This document shows, in pieces, positions 23,418-35,139 of a DNA stretch of 64,000 bases (within the stretch, counting starts at the first letter, position 1; every line of letters starts with the position of its first letter). The notes below the pieces were generated by a model. It worked only from the letters and a program-made list of their open reading frames with translations. It was not told the DNA's origin and ran no database searches. Source of the stretch: Diplocarpon mali. Lineage: Eukaryota; Ascomycota; Leotiomycetes; Helotiales; Drepanopezizaceae. Where the stretch lies: NCBI GenBank assembly GCA_024741835.1, contig JAENRP010000214.1:1-64000 (forward strand), in the 5' to 3' direction. Position numbers and translations under genes: made by a program.

Positions 23418-23786
23418 TATCTAAGTTAGTACTATTTTTAATTGTTTTTGCAATTCTATAGCTTATTTATCTATTTTACTAGTTTCGTTTTCTAACTCCT
23501 AGGCCCGGCCTATAGGTAAAAAGNNNNNNNNNNNNNNNNNNNNNNNNNNNNNNNNNNNNNNNNNNNNNNNNNNNNNNNNNNNNNNNNNNNNNNNNNNAAA
23601 AAAAAACCCCTTCTTTTTTTTCTTTTACCTTTAATAATAATATAGTCCTAGTTTAGGCCTTTTAATATATTAGTTTTCTCGCACTTAGGGTTTGCTAGTA
23701 ATTGATATGCTATTGCCTTGACTTATATTATTTTATATTCTTTGCTAATAGTAATAGGGGCTACTACTTTTATTATTTAAGATATA
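23418..23786 (+). other. 3' tail of giant copy 1 with assembly gap
   Basis: This non-coding tail holds the last palindromic motif (23495), a 74-N gap (23524-23597) followed by runs of A, C and T, and AT-rich sequence up to the LTR. No clear polypurine tract is visible before the 3' LTR. The copy 2 gap falls at the same relative site. Confidence 0.8.
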
Positions 23787-24032
23787 TATAAAGACCTAGG
23801 ACGGATAGGTCTTATAATATATATTATATAATTAGCGTAGGACGGTAGGAGGATAAAAGGGCCATCTTCTATATATAGAGATAGCGCGTATCGCTATAGT
23901 ACTGAATATACCCCATACTTGGGACTTATTCCTAATATCTTATCTAAAAGAGCCCGCTTGTGGTGCTTCCTCCTCTTTGTTTTTGGGTCTTCCCTTAGGC
24001 CTATTCTTGTGTTGTCTCCCCTCAGTTTTATA
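23787..24032 (+). repeat. 3' LTR of giant copy 1
   Basis: A 246-bp LTR starting TATAAAGACC and ending TTTTATA, followed by TSD CTAG (24033-24036). Its outer right part keeps GTGTTGTCTCCCC, which reads ATATTATCTCCCC in the 5' LTR. Confidence 0.93.
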
Positions 24033-24036
24033 CTAG

Positions 24037-26290
24037 ATCTTACTAATCTAGTTTTTAAAGAAAGCTAAGTAATAACCTTTAAATATAAAATCAGCTTATT
24101 TTTTTCAATTAACCTACTCTATTTTACAAATGGAAATTCACCTTCAATTTCAATTCGAAAAAAATTATTTACTATACCTTCGCTTTGCTAGCATAGGCTG
24201 CTGCCTAAAGCAGTATAATAACTTTTCTCTTCCTAACTCTCTCCCTCCTTTATAAATATTCTATACCACTCTTTTTCATCAACCTTATACTTATCGATAA
24301 TATACTTATTAATAACTCTCCTTATACTCTTTAATACTCCCCCTCTTTTGCAAAAGCCTCGATTATAACTCGACTCTTCAAAGACCCCTCCTTACGAATA
24401 AGTCGTTGACCTTCTTTATACTCCCTATTGATCTATACTCGTCGACAACTCTCCTTATACTCTTTAAAGCCCCTTACTCCTTCCTTTGAAATACTTAGGT
24501 ATAAAACTAAAGGACCTATACTTATATATATATATAAAGACTTAGTCAGCCTTAGTAGGTTATACTATACTATTAGAGACTAGGTCAACTTTAATAGAGT
24601 GATAAGCTTTAGATCCTTAGACCTTACTTCCCTAGATTTGCACTATACTTTTAAGCAACTTTATTATAACTCCTAATTGGTAAAGAGATATGATCCTAAA
24701 GTAAAATCTTCTTTCTTAAGATTTATAAACCTATAATACTTTAATATATACTCTACTAAAAGGCTTTAAGAATATATATAGCTTTACTTATACTAATCTT
24801 CCCCCTTTTGAATAGGTTATTATTTAGCATTAGGTCCCTTTAGATTAAACTAAATAATATAGAAAGAGTTAGTACTTAGGACTTCTAATCTTATACTACT
24901 TAAGAGAAGTGAAAGGTTAACTATACCTTTACTAGGCCTTACTACTACTAGTTCTCTAGGCCTTACTACTACCAGTTCTCTAGGCCTTACTGCTACTAGT
25001 TCTAGTTCTATAGGCCTTATTGCCAACCCTAGTCCTAGAGATATTCCCCCTTTAAAGCTTACTTAAGAAGCTACCTCTTTTAGTATAAACTTTACTTTTA
25101 AGCTTAGCCTATAAGTGGATTCTTAAAATACTCTCCTTATATTAATTAAAGTTAAGGAAAAACTAATATCTACCTTTATTATATCGGCCCCTCTTTTCTT
25201 AATTACTTAATAGGCCGAAATCGCAAACCTTATTAGCGCTATTATAGCCGCCGCTCTTTAAAATAATACTATTGCCCCTTCTTCTTTAAGTGCTAGCCCT
25301 TAGAATACTCAGTCCCTTACCGCCGACTTACTGCCTCCCTTAGACTATTACCTCTTAATTATTAGACCTTTAATCTTAGCTGTCGACCCTTATCAAATCA
25401 AGTACCCTTAAACCCATTTTAATAACTACTAAGGCAAAATTACTTATAATACTTAAAAGATAGCTATAAAGGTATTTATTTAAAAGTACTTAAGCAACTT
25501 TACTTTAAAAGAAGACTAGATTATTACCTACTTTAAGTATATAATAAGTAAAGCTTAAAACCTAATCCTATAATATATAAATCCTATCTTTACTAATAAG
25601 TTTATATATACTATTAATATCCTTAAGGTCTTAGATTAGAGGTTCTTTAATTATAATTATATTTAATCTATTAAGCTCAAATATAGCAGGCTAACTATAA
25701 GTTTAATATTATATAATAAGTTCCGATCTAAGTTCGTTACCCTTACTATAGCTAATAAGATCGATTAGTCTTATTAGTTTAATAATATCTATAAAAAGGT
25801 CTCCTTAGCCTTAAAGAACGACCTTTAAATAAAGAAGTATAAAATAAATAATAATTATACTACCTTAGATAAGTTTTTAGCTATTACAGACCGCAAGGCC
25901 TATAATATTAAGTAAGAAGAAGCCTATAACGTTCGATAAGTCGCCTTTGCCGTTGCGTTCTCCCTTTTAAAGGACCGCGTCCTTAGCATATTAAAAAGGG
26001 AGTTATAAAGACCTATAGCTATAGCTACTTCCTTAGCTCCCTATACTTATTCCCTTTTGCTAGCAGCCTATTAAGAAAGGTCTGCCAGCCTAAAGCCGTC
26101 GTCTAATCTCTACTATAACTATAGAGCCTTTAGTCACTATGCGATAGATTGCCTTAAGCTAAAGAAGCAAGGCGAGTTTATAATAGTTAAAGTTAAGATA
26201 GAAAACGACCTATTATTAGAAAACTGCTAAGCTATAATAAAGACTCCTATTATAGCATAGGTTATAATTTATAAAGAGACTTAGATTTTG
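24037..26290 (+). pseudogene. G2 leader (second part) and gag
   Basis: 24037 to about 24900 continues the G2 leader with no clear frame. From about 24900 a plus frame reads a Thr/Ser-rich N-terminus built on a 24-bp tandem repeat (24932-25024, peptide LGLTTTSS), then a palindromic peptide (TFKLSLQV at 25094). A capsid-like helical region follows, with NVRQVAFAVAFSLLKDRVL near 25930. A zinc knuckle YYNYRAFSHYAIDC lies at about 26111-26152, matching CX2CX4HX4C with the first two Cys changed to Tyr. It is interrupted by TAA/TAG. Gag would assemble the virus-like particle. Confidence 0.78.
25094..25117 (+). repeat. Palindromic peptide motif in G2 gag
   Basis: A degenerate member of the ACTCGCAGGCC/GGCCTGCGAGT family, read in the gag frame as TFKLSLQV. 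Confidence 0.65.
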
Positions 26291-27317
26291 ATTCCCGCCT
26301 ATTAATAGGCGGCCGCCAGTTCTTAATTCCTATAGAACTAGCTTAAAATAGATCATTTATTAAAATAGTTACCTATATTAATAGTAGAGCTAATATTTTC
26401 AATATTATTAAGATATCTTTAGTATACTAGCTCTCCTAAAGACTTAAGGTAAAGTTTATTAAACTGCCTAAACCGATTACCCTTATTAGCTATAATAGCC
26501 TTAAGGGAGAAACCATTTGATTTGCTATCTTACTTACCTTTACAATCGATAGGCGACGAATAAACTTCCCTTTCTTAATCATAAGCTTAAGAGCAACTGA
26601 TATTTTAATTAATAGGAAGTTCCTAAAGCACTATAACTTTAAACAATCCTATAGAAAGGGGAAAAACAGTATCTTTTAGCCTAAGGATATGCCTATTGTC
26701 CCTTACTTTAATCGACATATACTAATCGATCTCTTATAGCTAATAAAACCCCTAATGGCCTAGTAAGACATCGATCGCCGAGCAGTTATAATAGACGCTA
26801 AGGACAAAGACCTAAGAATGGCCCAAGCCTAGCTCTTAGTACTAATAAGCAATAACGCCTCAAATCCTACTCCCGGTCCCGGCCTATAAGTAAAAACCGC
26901 AAACTCGAATCCCACTCCTAGTCCCGGCTTGCAAATGGCCTCTTATAAACCTAAGGATAGCAGTTTCTTTAAAGACTTAAAAAGAGATCTAAACTATATA
27001 AAGAAGGCCTTGCTAAGAGTATTAGACCCTTTGCTCCCTCTCTTAGTAAAGAGAAACGCTTCTTTAAAGATAGCTTGCTAGATCAGCTTAATCTTAGCCT
27101 TAGCAATCGGCGCCCTTTACTACTGCTTTATAACTAAGGTAAGATAAGCTATATAAACTTAAGAACTAGCGCTTAAAGAGTTCACATTTATAAGCTCTAT
27201 TTATAATTTAGATTAAGAAATCAATCGCCAAGGAATCAATCGCCAAGAATCGGTTAAGCAAGCTGAAATTAGCTCCCTTAGCCTTAGTTCGGCGCTATAA
27301 GCTAAGTATAAGAGTAA
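26291..27317 (+). pseudogene. G2 protease/linker region upstream of RT
   Basis: The plus frame contains YINSRANIFNIIKISLVYQLS near 26375, which fits the 'DSGA...I' neighbourhood of Gypsy retropepsin with Asp to Asn and Gly to Arg changes. Next are TFTIDRRRINFPFLII, and two palindromic peptides TPGPGLQV and TPSPGLQM at 26869 and 26914, 15 codons apart. A linker then leads towards RT. It ends at TSD GTAA (27314-27317) where giant copy 2 inserted; RT continues at 43069. Confidence 0.65.
26869..26937 (+). repeat. Two palindromic peptide motifs between G2 protease and RT
   Basis: Units start at 26869 and 26914, 45 bp apart and in the same frame (TPGPGLQV and TPSPGLQM). They keep GTCCCGGCC/GTCCCGGCTTG cores. 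Confidence 0.8.
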
Positions 27318-27562
27318 TATAGAGACCTAAGATGGATAGGTCTTATGATATATATCATATGATCGACGTAAAACAGTAGGAGGATAAAAGGGCCATCTTC
27401 TATATATAAAAATAGCGCGTGTTGCCATAGTACTAAATATACCCTATACTTAGGACTTATTCTTAATATCTTATCTAAGAGAGCCTGCTTATAGTACTTC
27501 CTCTTCTTGTTTTTAAGTCTTCCCTTAAGCCTATTCTTATATTATCTCCCTTCTATTTTATA
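27318..27562 (+). repeat. 5' LTR of giant copy 2
   Basis: A 245-bp LTR starting TATAGAGACC and ending TTTTATA. It is followed by TTAGTGACTTATGCAAGGAC, the counterpart of the copy 1 primer-binding site, and then by a leader (27584-28504). Confidence 0.92.
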
Positions 27563-28504
27563 TTAGTGACTTATGCAAGGACCGATTTCTTAAGATTTCC
27601 GTCCTTATATAACCTTATCAATCTCTTAGTTTGTAGATAAGAGACCGGCCTTTGAAATACGTCTTCGAAACACTTATAGCATTTTAATTAACTTTAAAAC
27701 CTTATCCTTAATCGCTTAGTTACTTAAAACTATCGATTTTTATTTAATAACTATTAATAACCTTAGATTTTCCCTTTTTAGCTCTGCTTTAAAAACTCTT
27801 ATTTTCTTCCTTAACTTTGAGATTTTCGGAATTTTCGGCTTCTTAATATAAAAAGTTTGGTAAACCTTATAATAGCAATCTCAAATAGCAGTAGTTTCGA
27901 GTACTTAAGTAATACTAAGCGTAAACTCTAATCGGAAGTGCCTTCTTAGAATCTTTAGAAATCCGAATCCGATAATTTAGCCGCCTCGGCTTGATAGAAC
28001 TTTAAAAATTACCTTAGAATCGTCTTTAGAGACCCCTTTATTCTAAGGACTAATAGGAATTAGCTTAAAGGCTAAGAAGAATCTTAGATATAAATCTTAT
28101 CTTAGAAATTAGTCCTTAATTAGGTAAACCTTATCTTATTATAATTAGTCGCAACGCTCCTATTAGCTATTTAGCACTTACTTAAAATCTTTTAGCAAAC
28201 TCAGATTAAACTTTTAATAGAATCTGGAATTCTACTCTTAGGCCTAGCTTATAAGTAAAAGGATAAAAAGACGTCTTTAAACAACTTAGGACTACTACCT
28301 ACTTTTTCAATATTAATACTAGAAAATACTAAAAGCAATAATAATTTTAAACTTTTCACTAACCCTTTATTTAAATCTTTTTAAACTTATCCTAATCACT
28401 TTAAGATTGACTTAGATTCTAAACGTTCTTTAAGCCCTTTTGAATTTTAAAGTACTCCTCTTAGCAATCAATCTTGTAATATTAAAGCTTCCCTTTTGCT
28501 TCTT

Positions 28505-31129
28505 ATAGATTCTATTAACTTAGACGATTAGTATAAAACGATAATAGCTGTATTTAAGACTATTATTAATCACTTTCTTCTCCTTAGTTCCCTTAGTGCT
28601 CCTTACTTTATAGGCGCTAATATTACTAATTTCCTTAAGTAATATAAGGAAACTTATTACAATTTTGGTATTATATAAAAGGATATAATTTCTTAACTTC
28701 CTTGCTACTATAATTATATAAGTAAGGATATTATTAAATCCCTCCTTGAATAGAAAACTTATAATTTATAAGAAGTCCTTATTAAGGCCCTTAAATCTGA
28801 ATTTCGCGAATTTAATAGATAGTAGATTCGCAATACCCTAGCTTTCTTAAAGGAATTTATTTTAATCACTTATACTCCTAAGGAACTTAAGAACTACTAT
28901 CGGACTTTTACTTATATATTAAATACCTTAATCAGCTAGAAAATACTTAGCGAAGTTGAAAGAGGCCGCCTTTTCTTACTTAGATTACCTACTAGACTTT
29001 GAAATAAGATTATTAAGCATTTTAAGATTAATAAGTAAGACCCTATAACCTTTGCCTTATTTAAGGAATTCGCGGCCTTTGCTTTAAAATCAGATCTTAG
29101 TAAGAGAACTATTAATACTATAAAGTAGGAAAAAGCCCTTACTCCCTTTTATACTAAAGACCTTAAGAGCCTGGTCCAAGAACACTCAAAGGCTCTGGAA
29201 GTCATAAAGGAGGTAAAGAAGAACCTAGTAATCATACCTTTCACTTGCGGTCCTAACCTAGGAGTAAGATCTAACCCTAGAATTAAGGAACTTAAGACCT
29301 AATTTACAAAACTCTAAATCTAAAGCTTAGAAACTAAGATTAATAATCTCTTATAAGAAAAATAGTATATTCCTTAATTTGATAATAAGTAAAACTCGGC
29401 TATTATAAGCTAATATAGTAGTTCCTATTACCAGACTCTTGCTTCTTATCATTTGGAACAACTAGCTAATATAAGAACTTAATAGTTGATTAAAGAAAGA
29501 GAAATTAATCCTAATTAGCACTCTGCCAATATTAATACTATAAGGTACTAAGGGAATAGCAATAGAAGACGATTAACTTATAACTTTTGCAATAATAAAG
29601 AACCTAATTGCGCTTTATATAAGTATTATAACGATTGCCTTCTTTTCTATTATTTTATTAATACTAAGGTTATATATATTAATAAGTATAGGATGCTTTG
29701 TATTAAAGATCCTAGGCTAAAAGCTATCCTTATTAAAAAGCACTAGAATTGCTTATAGTTATAAACTATTTAAATAATAATATATAGTATAAAATAAGAT
29801 AAGAATTTAATCGAATAATAGCGTATTATAGATATAAATGCCAAAATTCCAACTTATATATATATTAGTCCAACTAGCAACCTACTTAAGGGAGTTCTTA
29901 AAGACCTAGCTTCTAATTAAATAGCTATAGAAGTTAAAGGCATCTCTATCTTAAGATAGATTAATAATAATATATCTATTAATATTAATACTACTTCTAT
30001 ATTTAAAAACCCTTGGAATACTCAGCATCCTTTTAAATCTACCACTCCCTTAATACTAATAAAACTAGCTAAAGTCTAGAAATCAATATATATAACTTAA
30101 GAATCTTAATATAGAGTCCAAATGCTAAAAGATACCTAATAATCTAAAACCGCAGTAGATAAGGATAAAGCTAATATAATAGATAAATTGATTAAAGATA
30201 TAATAAATAAAGATGACTTTAAGCTTAAAGATTAAGAAGTTAAAGTTATTATGCAAACCCCTAACCTTAAGCGAAAGAGATAGATATTAAAATAGGAAAA
30301 ATTCGTCGATAAATACGCTAATTCAACCGTAATAGAGAAAGCTATAAAGAATATCATAGCCTAGTAAATTAACCTCACATTTAAAGACCTATTTAGTTTA
30401 ATTAGACGCTTTAACAAAATGCTAAAAAAGCATATCCTAATTGCCTTTAAAGATTTAAATAATAATAAGGAAATGGAAATTATAATATAAAAGAACTTTA
30501 AGAAGCACTTAGCTTTAATTAAATGTCTTTAGATTATAAAAAACGAAGGAACCTAAAGGTACTATAATATTATAGCAATAACTTTAATATCTTAGAATAT
30601 CAATTGAAATTGTTTAATAGTTATAATAAAAAGTCCTATTATTATTTATTTAATAGAAGAATCAGTTAAAGCAAAGGCTTTGATCGATTGTAATTTAGAA
30701 GTTAATATAATAATTAGAAAAGTAGTAGAAATAGCTCAATTGATAATTGTTAGCGATCGACTCCTTATTTATTCGACTATCTTTAGATCGAAATACAATT
30801 TTAATAGATAGGTGAAAAACGTAAAGGTTAGAGTTAGAGAAATCGTTAATTATATTAACTTTCTAATAATAGAGAATTCTTTAAATGATATTCTTTTAAG
30901 AATGCCCTTTATTTTAAAATCTTAGCTAATATTTAACTATCTTAAAGATAGTCTTATAAAAGCTAGTCTTTAGAATACGGATCGATCTTTAAAAGGATAA
31001 ATAGTTATTATAAGAGATATAGCCGAATTTTAGAATAAGGTTTTAAAAAACGATTAGCTAGCATAAGGGCTAGGCTTAATGCTAGTAAGGGAAGGCACTT
31101 AGCGAAGAGTTATAGCAAAAGAAAGGTGA
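28505..31129 (+). pseudogene. Giant element copy 2 gag-protease (875 codons)
   Basis: The frame is exactly the length of copy 1 gag. The start codon is changed to ATA (28505) and the end is the same TGA (31127-31129). The nucleocapsid segment is kept (CNFCNNKEPNCALYKYYND near 29590). The protease block ALIDCNLEVN is near 30680. The palindromic peptide at 29243 reads TCGPNLGV, closer to the unmutated form than in copy 1. Numerous TAA/TAG stops make it non-functional. Confidence 0.84.
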
Positions 31130-34100
31130 GTTTGCCGATTTTAAATAATAGTGATTTGACTCGCAGTCTTAGACTAAGAGTTAAATCTAGGATTTTGAAA
31201 AATAGTATAATCGGCGTTTTATTAGCTTAACAATTAAGAAAAAAGAAAAATAAGGTAGAGAAGAGAGTTTGTTTTATAAATTTCGACAATTTACTAATCA
31301 TTTTAAAAAACCTAAAAACCACTTATAAGCTGGACCTACGAGTGAAAAATAATAAAATTACTAATAACATTTCCATTTACGCACTTTAAATTAATAACTT
31401 AGAAAATCTTTTATTTATTTTTAAAAAGGAAAATTCAGACCGTTTTATAGGATTTAATAAAAAAGGAAAGAAGTAGAAAAGCATAGTACTAGCTAATATT
31501 CGAACTATATATAAAAGTAAGGCTGATAAAGTACAACTGGTAGATTAGGGAATCTCTAATAGCTTAAAGCCTAAAGGACTAAAGGATTGGTTTAAATAAG
31601 ATAAGAAGCTTTAACCTTTAAAGCTAGGTGGCAAATTCGATAAGTTTATTATAAGTAGATTTTCTAATAAACCTATCGGATATTAACTAATAAAAGAACG
31701 TTTCGATATATTGAAAATTGGAAAAGACTTAATAGAGTAAGAATGCAAACTACTTTATAAAACCTTAATAAATTAAAAGGATGCTTTAGCTTTTGATTAA
31801 ACGGAACTTGGCCAGATTCGAAAAGAGGTCACGCCTTATATTAAGATTAAGATAATACCCTATAAAGCTTAGTAAGAGAAAACATTTAGGGTCCTTAAAG
31901 CTCTTTAAGAAAAGGTAATTAAAATATTAAAGGATAGGCTAAAGTAAAGTGTTCTCGAGTTCTATAATAGCCTTTATAAGAACAAATGGTTCTTAATTAT
32001 TAAGAAGGAGAAGGGAACTTACAGACTAATAATAGTAGTAGTAAAGATGAACCAAGTAACTATTAAAGACGCTAATATTCCTTCGAATATAGATAAGTTC
32101 TTAAATGAATTTGCAGGATTAACCTGCAGCTCTCTTATTAACTTCTTTTCTAAATATGACTAATTTATTCTTAATATTAAATTGAGAGATATAATAGTAA
32201 TTCAAACCCCTCTTAGGCTACTTCAAATAATAAGATTACCTTAAAGGGCTATAAATTCGATCGCTCAATTTATCTAAGTAATTTATAAGATACTAGTAGA
32301 TTGTATACCTAATATTATACTCCCTTATATAAACGATATAAAAGTAAAAGGATTAAGATTATTCTATAATTATAAAGAAGTTCTCCTTAGTATATAGCAA
32401 TTTATAATAGAATATATTCAAAACCTAAACTAAGTACTTATATAATTCGAAAGGGCAAGAGCAATAGTCGGTCCAAAGTTATAATACTATCTTCTATTAA
32501 TAGAAATTATTAGTTTCATTACTGATTCCAATGGCCAAAGTCCTTAGAGGGCTAAAGTACTTAAAATCGACAAATAGAAGAGGTATGATAATATAGCAAA
32601 AGCTCGCACATTTATTAGTATTATAGTATACTATCGCATTTAAATTAAGGATTTTGCTAAAAAGGCAGCACCTATTTACTCCTTATTTCGGAAAGGGGCT
32701 GAGTTTCAATAGGAAAAACCCTAAATGGAAGCTATGAAACAACTAAAGCAAGCGTTGCTTAAGGTGCCTTATTTGATCAAAATAGACTATAGAGCCGACG
32801 CTAGGCCAATTATATTAACAATTAACGCAAGCTTAATCAGATAGGGTACTATCCTTTAATAAGCTGATACCTAATAGAAAAGACATCTAGCTCGCTTTGA
32901 AAGTGGTCTTTAGAATCTAGTAAAGATAAAGTATAATACTATTAAATAGGAATGCAAAGGCGCTTTAAAGGCGATGAAAAAGATAAGAAGCAACCTTTAT
33001 AGCACTTACTTCATTTTTAAAACTGATGCTAAAGTGCTAGTAAAACAATTGAATAGAGCTGCAAGCAACTTACTAAGAGCCTTACTAATAAAATAGATTA
33101 CTTAAATAAGATTAATAGACTTTGAAGTCAAATATATTCTAGGAATGAAAAATACTACCGCTAATAGCCTTTTAAAAAGAACTTAGCCCTACCCCTTTAA
33201 TTTAATTAAAGAAGATGAAATAGATATTAATAAGTAGGTAGAAAACAAAGTTGGTTATCTATTAATATATCGCCTTAAAGGGACTCGACTCGCGAGCCTA
33301 GCCTATAAGTCAAATAAAAGAATTTTATTACTTAACTACTTAAGTAACTCTAAAGAAATCGCAAAGTTTTTAATTATACTTAAACAATTAAAGACAGTTG
33401 CTCCTAAGGATTTTTAGAAATTCAAAGCTAAAGCTTTGATTTATCTAATATAAGAAAGACGATTATTTAAAAGGAGCGATAACTCATTCCTTATATAACT
33501 CTACTTAAACGATAAAAAACTAAGGGCTAAGGCTATCTAAGATATTTATAAGGAAACTGGCTATTAAAGAGCTAAGTCTACTTACTACTAATTCTTAAGA
33601 AAATTCTTTTAGAAAGGCTCTTTTAAAAACTGCAAAGCTTTTATAAAGAATTGCGTCCCTTATTAGAAACGAAAACCTAGTCGTAAGGAAAATCCCTTAT
33701 TCCTAACCTAGCTATTAGGCCTTTTTTATAAAGTCAGCCTTAATATTATATAAGTACTAACTATTAAAAATAGGATAATATATTTTATTTTAATAAAGGA
33801 AGACCTATTAGAATGGCTTAAAGGATAACCTTTAAGATCTACTAACTCTAAATCTATTGTAAAGTTCCTTTAAGAAGACGTAGTCTATTACTATAGACTT
33901 TTTAGCAAATTAACTATTAATAGAGGCCTTGAAAACAAAGGAGTAGTTAAAGCTTTCTTATAAAAATATAATATTAAACGGGTTCAAATCTTAGTATATA
34001 ACTCAAAAGCTAATAGAATAGTAAAACGAAGATACTATAATATTCTTAATAGTTTGTCCAAAGTTACTTACAAAGGATTCAAAGATTGGATAAAACGCTT

Positions 34101-34866
34101 TTATAAAATACTCTTTACTTATTAAATGATAATTTATAAACCGACTAGAGTTATACTATTCTTCCTTATCTATAGCAAAGAGGCATAGCTCCCTCTTAAA
34201 TCCTAATAGCCTATTTAGAAATTGTTCGACTATAGTCAAATTCGGAACTGTTCCAATTTGCTTATAATAAGATGCTAACAACTTAAGCTCTAAGATATAA
34301 ATATAAAGGAAATCATTTTATAAAAGAAATAATATTAGGAAAAAGCTAAAGAAGCGTAGGCTGCTTCTAAAGTACTTAAAATATATCCTATTAGAAAAGA
34401 TAATCTTATCCTAATCTATAATATTGTAAAAAGTATTAATATATCTATAGATACTAAACTTAACTATTAATAGCTTAATCTATTTAAGGTTAAGTCTAAG
34501 CAAGAAGAAAAGGGATACTATTCTCTTTAGGAACTTAATAGAATCGATATTAAAGGAACCTTTGCAGCCAATTGACTAAAGCGCTTTTATTAATGCAACT
34601 AGACCTTATTCTCCTTAGAAGATAAATCAGAAATTAATATAACCTCCGAATCTTCTATAAGAACTGATAGTAATATAAGTAATTTTGAACCCTTAGATAA
34701 AGACTAAGATTTTTCTAATTTGACCTATAAGCCGGTTCTATAAGTAAAGAATATTAAAATACCTAACTAATTATAACCTTAAGTTATTATTCCTAAAATA
34801 TCCGAAGAACGCAAGTAGGAATACTAAACGATTTCCTAGCCTATTAATTATCTTACCTTCCTTTAA
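31111..34866 (+). pseudogene. Giant element copy 2 pol: RT, RNase H, integrase
   Basis: It is in the -1 register relative to gag, in one register to about 34866. The RT box is YIND near 32326-32341, less damaged than YINN of copy 1. RNase H begins KIDYRADARPIILT near 32780, with a clear DASL-type block (NASLIRQG). The integrase zinc region is near 33555-33680 (YKAFI..CVPYQ-like), and a C-terminal SREAQLPLKSQQP-like end lies near 34180. Palindromic motifs start at 31159, 31321, near 33288 and near 34724. It is inactive through TAA/TAG stops. It would have been made by -1 frameshifting or a similar mechanism. Confidence 0.85.
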
Positions 34867-35139
34867 TCCTTATTTTTACATTTTTAGCAAAGTCGCCTCC
34901 TTTATTATTTAAGATATAGATCTTTTAAGATCACTTTAAATTCTTACCTACTCTAACTTATTTTGCATTCTTAATATTGGCCTTTAATTATAATATTCCT
35001 ATTACTTTCCTTAAATAATAAATAAAAAGTCCAATTTCCTTAATATATATATAGTAAACCTATTGCAGCTTATATGCCCTTTTAATTCTTATACCCTATT
35101 AAACTCTCTTATTTATACTCCTTATCTTTTATAAGTAAT

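Larger units (their letters stand above)
9163..23518 (+). repeat. Fourteen dispersed palindromic motifs in giant copy 1
   Basis: About 23-24-bp motifs start at 9163 (leader), 10172 (gag), 12088, 12250, 14217, 15652 (pol), 16915, 18301, 19186 (ORF3), 20832, 21018, 22248, 23070 (ORF4) and 23495 (tail). The consensus is 11-bp arms ACTCGCAGGCC and GGCCTGCGAGT around one base. All coding copies except 14217 read in frame as a T-x-[RK]-P-x-L-[RQ]-V-like octapeptide. Less mutated examples are at 12088, 18301 and 19186. Confidence 0.85.
8245..24032 (+). mobile_element. Giant Gypsy-like element, copy 1 (15.8 kb, four ORFs)
   Basis: A complete element with direct LTRs of 246 bp (8245-8490 and 23787-24032) and a 4-bp TSD CTAG (8241-8244 and 24033-24036), inserted in the G2 leader. 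Content: LTR, primer-binding site, 0.9-kb leader, gag, overlapping pol, then two long paralogous frames (ORF3, ORF4) of unknown function, a 0.37-kb tail with an assembly gap, and LTR. At 15,788 bp (including 74 N) it is two to three times a usual fungal Gypsy element. The order RT-RNase H-integrase identifies Ty3/Gypsy. All frames are RIP-mutated. Confidence 0.93.
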